Source of the DNA: Isosphaera sp. | Lineage (GTDB): Bacteria > Planctomycetota > Planctomycetia > Gemmatales > Gemmataceae | Assembly: GCA_013822345.1 (NCBI GenBank) | Contig: PNKH01000054.1 | Span: forward strand, 1-51,061 | DNA length: 51,061 nt | Direction: 5' to 3' | Part shown: positions 28,001 to 35,230 of the stretch, piece by piece | Position numbering within the stretch: position 1 is the first letter of the stretch | Layout: every line of letters starts with the position of its first letter | The notes under the pieces: model-generated | What the model was told of the DNA's origin: nothing | The model's database searches: none | Seen by the model: only the letters and a program-made list of their open reading frames with translations | Made by a program: the position numbers and the translations under genes

Positions 28001-30258
28001 GTGCTGGCCAGCAGGCTGGCGATGTCGTTGCTGCTCGCCTCCAGCTCGGCCATCTTCGCCTGGAGCTGGGCGTTGACGGTGGTCAGCTCCTCGTTCAGGC
28101 TCTGCAGCTCCTCCTTCGAGGTCTCCAGCTCCTCGTTCGTGCTCTGCAGCTCCTCGTTGACGCTCGTCACCTCCTCGTGGCTGGCCTTCAGCTCCTCGTT
28201 GCTGGTCTGCATCTCCTCCAGCGCGCCCTGCAGCTCCTCCCGCACCCGGACCAGCTCGTCGGCCAGCCGGGCGTCGGACGGGGCGTCCGGGTCGAGCGGG
28301 GCCGGGGGCGGGGCCTCCGGGTAGTCGGTGAACACCACGAGGTAGTGCGGGGGCTCCGGCCGGCGGTCGAGCGGGACGACCGACACCTCGACCCGCCGGC
28401 GGCCGTCCGGGGTGTCGATCAGCCCGTCCCGGACGATCACCGGGGCGTCCTTCCCGACGGCCCGCTGCAGCGCGGTCCGGACCGCCCCGCGGACCTGGTC
28501 GTTGGCCAGGATCAGGATGTCCCGGGTCGGCTCCCCGCGCGGCTGGTCCAGGTACCGCCCGGTGTCCCCGTGGAAGTACACGATCTGCCCCTGCCCATCG
28601 GCGACGACCGCGGCCGGGGAGAAGTGTTCGAGCAGCAGCCGGTGGGCGGCCTGGGCGACCGGCGGGCGGACGAACAGCCGGGCCGGGTCGGGCGCCCGGG
28701 GGCCGTCCGCCGGCTTGAGGTACGGGAGGGGGAGGTCGAGGGCCCCGTGCCGGGTCGGCCCGACCCGGCGGTACAGCCGGTGCTTCTTGTCGATCGGCTC
28801 GAAGTCGCCGCCTTCCGCCGCCCCGACCGACTCGCTGTTCCCGAGCAAGAGCGCCCCGCCCTCGCGCAGCCCGAAGTGGAGCAGGGCGAGGACGCGCTGC
28901 TGGGTGTCCGGCTCCAGGTAGATCAGCAGGTTCCGGCAGGTGGCGATGTCGAGGCGGGAGAACGGCGGGTCCTGGAGGACGTTCTGGGGGGCGAAGATGA
29001 CCGCCTCCCGCAGCTCCTTCTTGACCCGGTAGAAGGCGTCGTCCCGGTCGAAGAACCGTTCCAGCCGCCCCGGGCTGACCTCGCTCTCGATCCCGCCGGG
29101 GAACACCCCGGCCCGGGCCTGCCCGAGGGCCCGCTCGGCCATGTCGGTGGCGAACACCTTGATGTCGAACCGCTTGGCCCGGGCCTCGGCCGCCTCTAGC
29201 AGGAGCATGGCCAGGGTGTACGCCTCCTCCCCGGTGGCGCAGGCGGACACCCACGCCCGGACCGGGCCGCCGTCCGGCCGCTCGTCGGCCAAGGGCTCGA
29301 TCACCTTCGCCCGCAGCGCCTCCCACGCCTCCGGGTCGCGGAAGAACCCGGTGACGTGGATCAGCAGGTCGTCGGCCAGGGCGGACACCTCGGCCGCCGT
29401 CTGCCGGAGGACCTTGGCGTACTCCCCGATGGTGTCGACCCGGGTCAGCCCCATCCGCCGCTGGATGCGGCGGAGCAGGGTGGCCCTGCGGTACCCGGCG
29501 AAGTCGTGCCGGGTGCGGGCCCGGAGGACCGCCAGGATCTCGCCGAACGCCTGCCGGTCGCGCTGGGCGAGGAGCTCGGCGGCGACCTCGGCCGCGACGT
29601 ACGGGTGGCGGGCGTACCGGACCAGGGCGTCCGGGATCTCGGCCGGGCGGAGGATGAAGTCGGCGAGGTTGGCGTCGACCACGCTCCGCGGCATGGACGG
29701 GTACTTGGCCGATTCCGGGTCCTGGGCGACGACCAGCCCGCCGACCGCCTTGACGGCCTCGGCCCCGGCGGTCCCGTTCGACCCCATCCCGGACAGGATC
29801 ACGGCCACCGCCCGCTGCTGCTGCTCCTCGGCGAGCGACCGGAAGAAGTCGTCGACCGGGCGGCCGTGCCCGCGGGCGGCGAGCGGCGGCCCGAGGTGGA
29901 GGCGGCCGTCCCTGACGGTGAGGGTGTGGCCGGGGCGGATGACGTAGACGTGGTCCGGCTCGACCGCCTGCCCGTCCTCGACCTGCGACACCGGCATGGC
30001 GGTGTGCCGGGACAGGATCTCGGCGACGAGGCTCTCGCGGTCGGGCGGGAGGTGCTGGACGAGGACGAACGCCATCCCGGTGTCAGCCGGAGTGGCGTCG
30101 AGGAACGCGGTGTACGCCTCCAGCCCGCCGGCGCTGGCCCCGAGGCCGACGACCGGGAACGGCAGCCGCGGCTGCTGGGCGGCGTCCGGCGGCTCGGACA
30201 GGCGGGCGTCCCCGCTCGCCCCGATCTCGTCGAGTTCGTCCAGCGGGTCGGGGGTCAT
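25060..30258 (-). CDS. CheB-CheR-multi-PAS hybrid histidine kinase
   Basis: 1732 residues from ATG 30258 (ATG 30300 adds 14). CheB methylesterase domain about 33-215: GLGASAGG with Ser42, VQHLPP with His69, but GMGSNGTAG has Asn161 where active CheB has the triad Asp. CheR methyltransferase about 215-480 (GFFRDPEAWEAL, SACATGEEAYT, IATCRNLLIYLE). A PAS-like segment, then a long coiled coil of repeated NEELxxxxEEL (about 655-735), six PAS domains (about 740-1480, several ending DVTERK), a HisKA_3 dimerisation domain with RELHDEMGQ, and an HATPase ending GLAGMRERA...GKGTTVYARLPL. The kinase type matches the NarL-type regulator encoded nearby. No membrane helix: a cytosolic sensor. Both neighbours suggest one signalling set. 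Confidence 0.9.
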   Translation of the reverse strand: MTPDPLDELDEIGASGDARLSEPPDAAQQPRLPFPVVGLGASAGGLEAYTAFLDATPADTGMAFVLVQHLPPDRESLVAEILSRHTAMPVSQVEDGQAVEPDHVYVIRPGHTLTVRDGRLHLGPPLAARGHGRPVDDFFRSLAEEQQQRAVAVILSGMGSNGTAGAEAVKAVGGLVVAQDPESAKYPSMPRSVVDANLADFILRPAEIPDALVRYARHPYVAAEVAAELLAQRDRQAFGEILAVLRARTRHDFAGYRRATLLRRIQRRMGLTRVDTIGEYAKVLRQTAAEVSALADDLLIHVTGFFRDPEAWEALRAKVIEPLADERPDGGPVRAWVSACATGEEAYTLAMLLLEAAEARAKRFDIKVFATDMAERALGQARAGVFPGGIESEVSPGRLERFFDRDDAFYRVKKELREAVIFAPQNVLQDPPFSRLDIATCRNLLIYLEPDTQQRVLALLHFGLREGGALLLGNSESVGAAEGGDFEPIDKKHRLYRRVGPTRHGALDLPLPYLKPADGPRAPDPARLFVRPPVAQAAHRLLLEHFSPAAVVADGQGQIVYFHGDTGRYLDQPRGEPTRDILILANDQVRGAVRTALQRAVGKDAPVIVRDGLIDTPDGRRRVEVSVVPLDRRPEPPHYLVVFTDYPEAPPPAPLDPDAPSDARLADELVRVREELQGALEEMQTSNEELKASHEEVTSVNEELQSTNEELETSKEELQSLNEELTTVNAQLQAKMAELEASSNDIASLLASTDIAVLFLDPRFRIRRYTPATKDLFDLIPSDAGRPLADLRRKFADPDLSADAEQVLDKLIPVEREVASESGKAYLRRVLPYRTLDNRIDGVVVAFVDVTERKAAERALAEEKEYAEKIVETLHEPLLVLHPDLTVRSVNQAFYTVFRGDPARTVGRKVYQLGNGQWDIPALRTLLEDVLPDSNVFDDYEVRHDFEDIGPRVMLVNARRLDHVQLILLGIRDITERKRAEAALRDSEERFRVMADHTPALIWVNGPAGCEYVNRGYREFLGVDPEDVRGYEWARHVHPDDRERYLAEYRRAVDAGARFESEFRFRRRDGEYRWMRSVGVPRGLPGEAGVCVGVTLDVTDRRRAEDAVRESEGRLRAVAENLPSAAVFVVDHDLRFVLAEGEALREAGFTPAGLEGRTVAEAMPPELAPSYTERYRRALGGEPFRAEHDAHGRHYVSHGRPLRDAAGAVTAALAVSYDITPRVEAERSLRASEERFRLLVENARDHAIFGLSPEGVVTTWNEGAERVFGYAADEIVGRTGDVFFTPDDRAAGLPERERATAAAEGKAGDDNWAVRKDGSRFWASGASSAVRDEAGRLTGFAKVVRDRTEARAAEEAIRRAEEQLRQALAAARMGLWWWDVPTDTHTRDANLNRMLGLPPARTRQSLAEFLGRVHPDERAAVRAAFDRAVREGRELATEFRVVWPDGTVRWLRDQGDVFGQPDDGTLHMSGAVMDVTERKEAEEALRQARDELEARVAGRTAELQVAYAALEEQFAQRREMARRMSTASEQQRERISRELHDEMGQLLAGLGLGLKALEGKSTDPDAVRRLQALADRIGREAHRIALELRPTALDDLGLAAALRNYAEEWAGRTGVAVDLRLPDAADRFPPEVETAAYRIVQEALTNVVKHAAATRVSVVVERRPGQLTAIVEDDGRGFEPDALGEPRRPGDPLGLAGMRERAALVGGSVEVESSPGKGTTVYARLPLPADGG

Positions 30259-30323
30259 CGGTGGTCGGGGGCCGGCGGGAGGGGGCGGACGATGATCCAT
30301 TATCGTCCGCCGCGGCCCGGAAG

Positions 30324-30428
30324 GTAGGGTGGGCCGAGCCCGGCGCTTCGCCGGGCGAGTCCCACCGGACGGTCGTAGACGGGCGGCGGTGGGACTCGCG
30401 GGCGAGGCGCCCGCTCGGCCCACCCTAC
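30324..30428. repeat. Intergenic palindrome, family III, copy 1
   Basis: 105-base element with outer arms GTAGGGTGGGCCGAGC and its complement, plus an inner pair GCGAGTCCCACCG / CGGTGGGACTCGC, so it folds as a nested cruciform-like structure. It lies between the stop of the REC-kinase gene (30432) and the start of the hybrid kinase (30258), minus strand. A second copy is at 47188-47281. Confidence 0.9.
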
Positions 30429-30431
30429 GAC

Positions 30432-31490
30432 CTACCCGGCCGGCAGCCGCACGACGAACGCGCTCCCGGTCCCGGGGCCGTCGCTGTGGCACCGCACCGT
30501 CCCGCCGTGGAGGGCGACCAGCTCCCGGACGACCGCCAGCCCGACCCCGAGCCCGCCCTTCGACCGGGACAGGGTGTCCGGGAGCTGGGCGAACAGCTCG
30601 AAAATCGCCTCCGCCTGGCCCGGCGGGACCCCGACCCCGTTGTCCCGCACCGTCAGGACCACCTCGCCCCCGTCCGCCTCCGCGGCCACCTCGACCCGCC
30701 CGCCGTCCGGGGTGTACTTGGCGGCGTTGGTCAGCAGGTTCACCAGCACCTGCTCGAGCCGGTCCGGGTCGGCGTGCAGCCAGAGCGGGGCCGGCGGGAC
30801 GCGGACGACCAGCTCGTGCCGGCCGGCGTCGAGGGTCGGGCGGGCCGTCTCGGCGGCGCGGGCGACCGCGTCCCGGGCGTCCACCCGGCGGCGGGCGAGG
30901 CGGGCCGTCCCGCGGCACACTTGGTCGGCGTCGTACGCCTGGTCGAGCAGCCCGGCCATCCGCCGGAGGCAGGCGTCGATCTTCGCCCCGAGGTCGCGCA
31001 CCGCGGCCTCGTGCCCGGGGAGCTGGAGGACCCCGGCGTAGCTGGCGAGCGGGGCGAGCTGGTTCCGCAGCTCGTGGGCCAGGGTGACGAGGAAAGCCGC
31101 CCGCCGGGCGTCCGGCCCGCCCCGGGCGGCCGGCCGGGCCGCCTCGACGGCGGCCACCAGCTCGAGCGGGGTGGGCGGCTTGGCCAGGCACCACCCGACC
31201 CCGGCGGCGGCCGCCCGCTCGAGCTGGTCCGGCTCCCACTCCCCGGACAGGAGGATGACCGGGACCGGGGCCCGCCGGCGGACGGCGGTCGCGGCGGTGA
31301 CGCCGTCCAGGTCCGGCATCCCGGCGTCGCTGATCACGAGGTCCGGGTCGGAGTCGGCAAACGCCCCGACCAGGGCCCGCCCGCCGGCCACCGCGGTGAC
31401 CTCGTGCCCGAGCTGGGCGAGCCACCCGCTGAGGCGGTCGCGTGCCGCCCCGTCGTCGTCGGCGAGAACGATCTTGAGTCGATTCCGCAT
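30432..31490 (-). CDS. Response-regulator receiver/histidine kinase hybrid
   Basis: 352 residues from ATG 31490 (GTG 31499 is an alternative). The receiver domain (1-120) has the acidic pair DDD at 11-13, phospho-acceptor Asp55 (ISDAGMP), LLSGE and Lys104. A HisKA domain follows with LAHELRNQL (His139), then HATPase_c: NLLTNAAKYTPDGG (N box), DNGVGVP and GGLGVGLAVV (G boxes). With the receiver in front and no sensor domain or membrane helix, it probably takes a phosphoryl group or signal from another kinase. It is divergent from the NarL-type regulator gene and upstream of the hybrid kinase gene on the same strand (173-base gap). Confidence 0.88.
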   Translation of the reverse strand: MRNRLKIVLADDDGAARDRLSGWLAQLGHEVTAVAGGRALVGAFADSDPDLVISDAGMPDLDGVTAATAVRRRAPVPVILLSGEWEPDQLERAAAAGVGWCLAKPPTPLELVAAVEAARPAARGGPDARRAAFLVTLAHELRNQLAPLASYAGVLQLPGHEAAVRDLGAKIDACLRRMAGLLDQAYDADQVCRGTARLARRRVDARDAVARAAETARPTLDAGRHELVVRVPPAPLWLHADPDRLEQVLVNLLTNAAKYTPDGGRVEVAAEADGGEVVLTVRDNGVGVPPGQAEAIFELFAQLPDTLSRSKGGLGVGLAVVRELVALHGGTVRCHSDGPGTGSAFVVRLPAG

Positions 31491-31647
31491 CGGCGGCACC
31501 GCGTGGACAGTGGGGCGTTCGCAGGCGGGTCCGTGCCTCCGGTTTCGGCCGCGGGGGCGGATTCGATCGTCAGGGTTACGAGTACGCGGCTGAACTCAGG
31601 ATCGCGGGTGCGGGACCGGGGACTGACGGGAACGGCCGGAAAACCGT

Positions 31648-31666
31648 TGTCGGGATAATCCCGACA
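31648..31666. promoter_or_regulatory. 19-bp perfect palindrome between divergent two-component genes (candidate operator)
   Basis: TGTCGGGAT-A-ATCCCGACA, two 9-base arms with one central base, in the 248-base gap between the REC-kinase (start 31490, minus) and the response regulator (start 31739, plus). It overlaps a GATAAT-like -10 element read on the plus strand. NarL-family regulators bind inverted repeats, so autoregulation is a reasonable guess. Confidence 0.6.
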
Positions 31667-31738
31667 GCGGGTCGGCGGCGGATGATTACTCCTGTAAGGG
31701 TCGTCCCGACTCCGGGCCCCGCATCCCGAGGTGACGCG

Positions 31739-32401
31739 ATGAGCACCGCGACGGCCACCATCCGCGTGCTGCTGGCGGACGACCACGTGGTCGTCCGGGA
31801 GGGGCTGAAGGCGCTGATCAACGCCCAGCCCGGGCTGGAGGTGGTCGGGGAGGCCGGGGACGGGCCGGCCGCCCTCGACCTGGCCGACCGGCTCGACCCG
31901 GACGTGGTGGTGGTGGACGTGTCGATGCCGGGGATGGGCGGGGCGCAGCTGACCGCCCGGCTCCGGGCCGCCCGGGCGGACCGGAAGGTGCTGGCCCTGA
32001 CCGTCCACGAGGACAAGAGCTACCTGCGGCTGATGCTGGAGTCGGGGGCGGCCGGGTACGTGCTGAAGCGGGCGGCGGCCGGGGAGTTGGTGCAGGCGAT
32101 CCGGGCGGTGGCGGCCGGCGGGACGTACCTGGACCCGGCGATGGCCGGGAGCGTGGTGGACAACTACGTCCGCCCGGCCCCGGGGCGGGAGGGGCCGGCG
32201 GTCGAGCTGAGCGACCGGGAGACGGAGGTGGTGCGGCTGATCGCCCTGGGGTACAGCAACAAGGAGATCGCGTCGCGGCTCGGGCTGAGCGTGAAGACGA
32301 TCGAGACGTACAAGACGCGGTCGATGGAGAAGCTCGGGATGCGGAGCCGGGTGGACATCGTCCAGTACGCCGCCCGCCGCGGGTGGCTGGACGAGGCGTG
32401 A
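31739..32401 (+). CDS. NarL/FixJ-type response regulator
   Basis: 220 residues; ATG 31739 has GAGGTGA four bases upstream, which decides against the in-frame ATG at 31682. Receiver domain with Asp14/Asp15 (LLADDHVVVREGLK), phospho-acceptor Asp60 (VVVVDVSMPGMGG), Thr in LALTVHED and Lys in VLKRA. LuxR-type helix-turn-helix about 155-215 (LSDRETEVVRLIALGYSNKEIA, GLSVKTIETYKTRSMEKLG). Typical DNA-binding partner of HisKA_3 kinases such as the one at 25060-30258. It is convergent with the Bax1-like gene, separated by a large palindrome. Confidence 0.93.
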   Translation: MSTATATIRVLLADDHVVVREGLKALINAQPGLEVVGEAGDGPAALDLADRLDPDVVVVDVSMPGMGGAQLTARLRAARADRKVLALTVHEDKSYLRLMLESGAAGYVLKRAAAGELVQAIRAVAAGGTYLDPAMAGSVVDNYVRPAPGREGPAVELSDRETEVVRLIALGYSNKEIASRLGLSVKTIETYKTRSMEKLGMRSRVDIVQYAARRGWLDEA

Positions 32402-32405
32402 CGAA

Positions 32406-32495
32406 CCCGTTTAGCCGCGACGCGGAGTCCTCGGAGCGGAGCGCGCCGGAGGCGCCGCGCTCCGCTCCGAGGACTCCGCGTCGCGGCTAAACGGG
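32406..32495. repeat. Intergenic palindrome, family IV
   Basis: Perfect 40-base arms 32406-32445 and 32456-32495 (CCCGTTTAGCCGCGACGCGG start) with a ten-base loop. It starts four bases after the stop of the response regulator and overlaps the last bases of the convergent Bax1-like gene (stop 32487). It probably serves as a two-way transcription terminator. Confidence 0.92.
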
Positions 32496-33716
32496 GGGGA
32501 TGCCCGCCACCTGACCCGCCACCCGGGCCACCTCCTCCGGCAGCGGGGTCCGCTTGTACCGGTACACCCCGGGGCCGAACGCCACCTCGTCCTCTTCGTC
32601 CGCCCGCATCGACTCCCCGACGCACAGCACGAACCGCCCCGGCGCCCCCTTCCGCAGCCGCTGGTAGTGCGCCTCCACGTCCCCCTTCCGCCAGAACCCG
32701 AACACCTCGACGTACACCTTCTTCCCGGTCGCCGGGTGCGTCAGCTCGAAGTCCGGCACCCACACCCCGTCGGCCAGGGCGACCGGGTGCGGGTCGGCCG
32801 CGATCACCCACCCCTTCGCCTTGGCCGCGAACCCGTCGGCGAACACCCGCAGCTCCGGCGGGGTGTACACCCCGAAGTCGGCCAGGTGCGACCGCACCCC
32901 GTCGGTGCTCGACAGGGTGAACAGCTTCTCCTTCCGGTCGGCGCCCCACCGCACGGTCGCCTTCAGGTCGAACGCCTTGCAGTGGAGCAGGGCCGGGAGG
33001 AACAGGGCGAGCTGCAGCCCGTACTTGTTCGTCGCCGAGAACAGCGACAGCGGGCCGTCGAGCTTGAGGGTGTAGCTGTTCCCCGCCGACTCGTGGATGG
33101 TGCAGATCAGGCGGTGGAACTTGACCGCCCGGAACAGTTGCCGGAACCGGGCCGGCGTCTCGCCCCAGATGCGGGCCTCCATCGCCTGACACCGCAGCAG
33201 GACCGCCTGCGCCAGCGCGACGTTGTACCGGTTCAGGAGGTGCTCCGGGCTGATGTCGTCGAACGAGGTGACCCGCTGCTCGTCCTTCAGGTCGGCGAAC
33301 AGCGACCGGTCGACCTGCTCCACGGTGACGGTCGGCCCGACCGCCGCCGCGACCTCCTTGAGCACCGCGTCGCGGTCGAACGCCACGCCGGCCTTCGCCG
33401 CGTCCGCCCGCGCCACCGCCGCCGCGGCGAACGCCGCCTCGCGGAGGGCATCCGGCGGGTGCTCCGACTCGACCTCGAACTCGCACCGGTCCTCGAGGAG
33501 CTTCGCCAGCCCGGCGGGGAGGAGGCCGCGCGGCCCCTCCGGGATCAGGTCGGACAGGTCGTCGGCGATCTCGCCGCGGGTGCGGCCCGGCGACGCCCGG
33601 TAGGCGAGCAGCAACTGCTCGGCGAGCGCGAGGACGGCCGAGTCGGCCGGCTCGACGTACAGCGGGACGAGCTTGTTCCGGGCGTACCGGAGGCGGACGA
33701 GTTTGCCGGTGAGCAT
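32487..33716 (-). CDS. DUF790/Bax1-like nuclease, partner of XPB helicase
   Basis: 409 residues. The sequence follows the DUF790 family, called Bax1 in archaea, where it binds the XPB helicase and acts as a structure-specific nuclease. Characteristic stretches: N-terminal LTGKLVRLRYARNKLVPLYV, ISPEHLLNRYNVALAQAVLLRC (about 155-175), and a C-terminal PD-(D/E)xK-like core with PDF at 321-323 and YVEVFGFW at 335-342 (Glu337). No Shine-Dalgarno is evident before ATG 33716. It is the gene after the XPB-like helicase on the same strand (99 bases between, containing a palindrome), the arrangement known in archaea. Expected role: DNA opening and cutting in excision repair (inference for this organism). 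Confidence 0.8.
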   Translation of the reverse strand: MLTGKLVRLRYARNKLVPLYVEPADSAVLALAEQLLLAYRASPGRTRGEIADDLSDLIPEGPRGLLPAGLAKLLEDRCEFEVESEHPPDALREAAFAAAAVARADAAKAGVAFDRDAVLKEVAAAVGPTVTVEQVDRSLFADLKDEQRVTSFDDISPEHLLNRYNVALAQAVLLRCQAMEARIWGETPARFRQLFRAVKFHRLICTIHESAGNSYTLKLDGPLSLFSATNKYGLQLALFLPALLHCKAFDLKATVRWGADRKEKLFTLSSTDGVRSHLADFGVYTPPELRVFADGFAAKAKGWVIAADPHPVALADGVWVPDFELTHPATGKKVYVEVFGFWRKGDVEAHYQRLRKGAPGRFVLCVGESMRADEEDEVAFGPGVYRYKRTPLPEEVARVAGQVAGIPPV

Positions 33717-33723
33717 GTGTGGT

Positions 33724-33809
33724 GGCGAACCCGGAGCGTCAGCGACGGGGTGCCACGCGTCCCCTGTTGCACCCGCGGAGCACCCCGTCGCTGACGCTCC
33801 GGGTTCGCC
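33724..33809. repeat. Intergenic palindrome, family V
   Basis: Perfect 29-base arms 33724-33752 and 33781-33809 (GGCGAACCCGGAGCGTCAGC start), 28-base loop. It fills the gap between the XPB-like gene (stop 33816) and the start of the Bax1-like gene (33716) on the minus strand. Confidence 0.92.
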
Positions 33810-33815
33810 CGGCGG

Positions 33816-35198
33816 TTACTGGAACGCCCGGTGTTGCCGCCGCCGGTCCGAGACGTACTCCTCGGCGGTGCCGCGGGCGATCACCTCGTACAGCACCGCC
33901 TGCTTGTCCCCGTGCTTCCGCAGGATGCGGCCGAGCCGCTGGACGTTCTCGGTCGCGCTGCCGGTCCCGCCGAGCACGATCCCGACGCCGGCCGCCGGCA
34001 CGTCCACGCCCTCGTTCAGCACCTGGCAGGTCACCACCGCGGTGTACTCGCCGGCGTGGAACTTCGCCAGGATCGCCTTGCGTTCCTTGGGCTTCGTCTG
34101 GTTCGTCATCGCCGGGATCAGGTACTGGCGTGCGATCCGGTAGACCGTGGCGTTGTCGGCGGTGAAGATCAGGGTGCGGTCCGACGCGTGCTTCTTCAGC
34201 AGGTCCTCGAGCAGGGCGAACTTGCCGCTCGCCGCCTGCACGATCCGCCGCTGCTCGCGGTACGCCCGGATCGCCTTCAGCCCCTCCGGCGTCTTCCCGG
34301 CCTCGAACAGGAACCGGCGGAACCCGTCCGGGCCGGACATCGAGATGTTCCGCTCGGCGACGAACCGGCGGTACTCCTCGCGGCAGAGCCGGTAGCGTTC
34401 TTCTTCTTCCGGGGTCAGGTCAATGTAGACGCGGCGGGCCTCGTACGGGGCGAGGAACTCGCCGGCCACGTCGTTGATGTCGAGGCGGTAGACGATCGGG
34501 CCGACCAACTCCGGCAGCAGGGCGTCGGCCCCGTCGGTCCGCTCGGGGGTGGCGGTGAGGCCGAGGCGGAACGGGGCCAGCGCCGCGTGCGCCGCCTCCA
34601 TGAACGACATGCCGGGCAGGTGGTGGCACTCGTCGAAGATGACGAGGCCGTACCGGTTCGCCCAGCGTTCGAGGTGGATGTACGCCGAGTCGTAGGTGGT
34701 GACGGTGAGCGGCTTGTACTCGAACACCCCGGCCCCGACCATCCCGACCGGCACCCCGAACGCCCGCTCCAGCTCGCCGGCCCACTGCACCATCAGGTCG
34801 ATCTTCGGGGTGACGACGAGGGTCGGCCGGCCGACCCTCTCGATGCACAGGAACGAGGCGAACGTCTTGCCGGTCCCGGTCGGCATGACGACGACGCCGC
34901 GGCGGGTCTTGGACCAGGCGGCGGCGGCGGCGAGTTGGTAGTCGCGCGGCGTCCGCTCGGCGTTGAGCTTCCACCCGGTCTGCTCGGCCGGCCAGCCGCG
35001 GGCGGCGTCCTCGTAGGGCTTCTTCTCGCGGATCAGTTGCTCGACGATCGCCCGGTAGTGGCGGCCTTGGGCGCGGTGGGCCATGGTCCGGGGGTCGAAC
35101 AGGACGCCGGGGAGGTCGGACGGGGCGAACCCGTCCGGCCCGCCGGTGACGACGACGGTCCCGCGGTCGTAGGCGAGGTGGACGGGGGCGTCACTCAT
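33816..35198 (-). CDS. XPB-like superfamily 2 DNA helicase
   Basis: 460 residues from ATG 35198. An N-terminal domain of about 80 residues precedes the helicase core: RDYQLAAAAAW (Q-motif-like), Walker A PTGTGKT (106-112), DECH box (189-192), LTATPERTDG at 213-222 (near the XPB RED-like position; ERTD where others have ERED), a thumb-like helical insertion (about 245-310), and second RecA domain with LIFTADN, VVTCQVLNEGVDVPAA and QRLGRILRK (motif VI). XPB unwinds DNA in archaeal and eukaryotic repair/transcription and occurs in some bacteria. Its adjacency to a Bax1-like nuclease supports a repair role. It starts 32 bases after the stop of the RND-porter-like gene. Confidence 0.88.
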   Translation of the reverse strand: MSDAPVHLAYDRGTVVVTGGPDGFAPSDLPGVLFDPRTMAHRAQGRHYRAIVEQLIREKKPYEDAARGWPAEQTGWKLNAERTPRDYQLAAAAAWSKTRRGVVVMPTGTGKTFASFLCIERVGRPTLVVTPKIDLMVQWAGELERAFGVPVGMVGAGVFEYKPLTVTTYDSAYIHLERWANRYGLVIFDECHHLPGMSFMEAAHAALAPFRLGLTATPERTDGADALLPELVGPIVYRLDINDVAGEFLAPYEARRVYIDLTPEEEERYRLCREEYRRFVAERNISMSGPDGFRRFLFEAGKTPEGLKAIRAYREQRRIVQAASGKFALLEDLLKKHASDRTLIFTADNATVYRIARQYLIPAMTNQTKPKERKAILAKFHAGEYTAVVTCQVLNEGVDVPAAGVGIVLGGTGSATENVQRLGRILRKHGDKQAVLYEVIARGTAEEYVSDRRRQHRAFQ

Positions 35199-35230
35199 GC
35201 CCCGATTATCGCGGCCGCCGGCCGCCGTGA

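Noticed and set aside
30258-30300. ATG 30300 as the kinase start
   Set aside because: Possible, but it adds only a His/Pro-rich stretch; no clear ribosome site decides between the two, so the shorter form is given.
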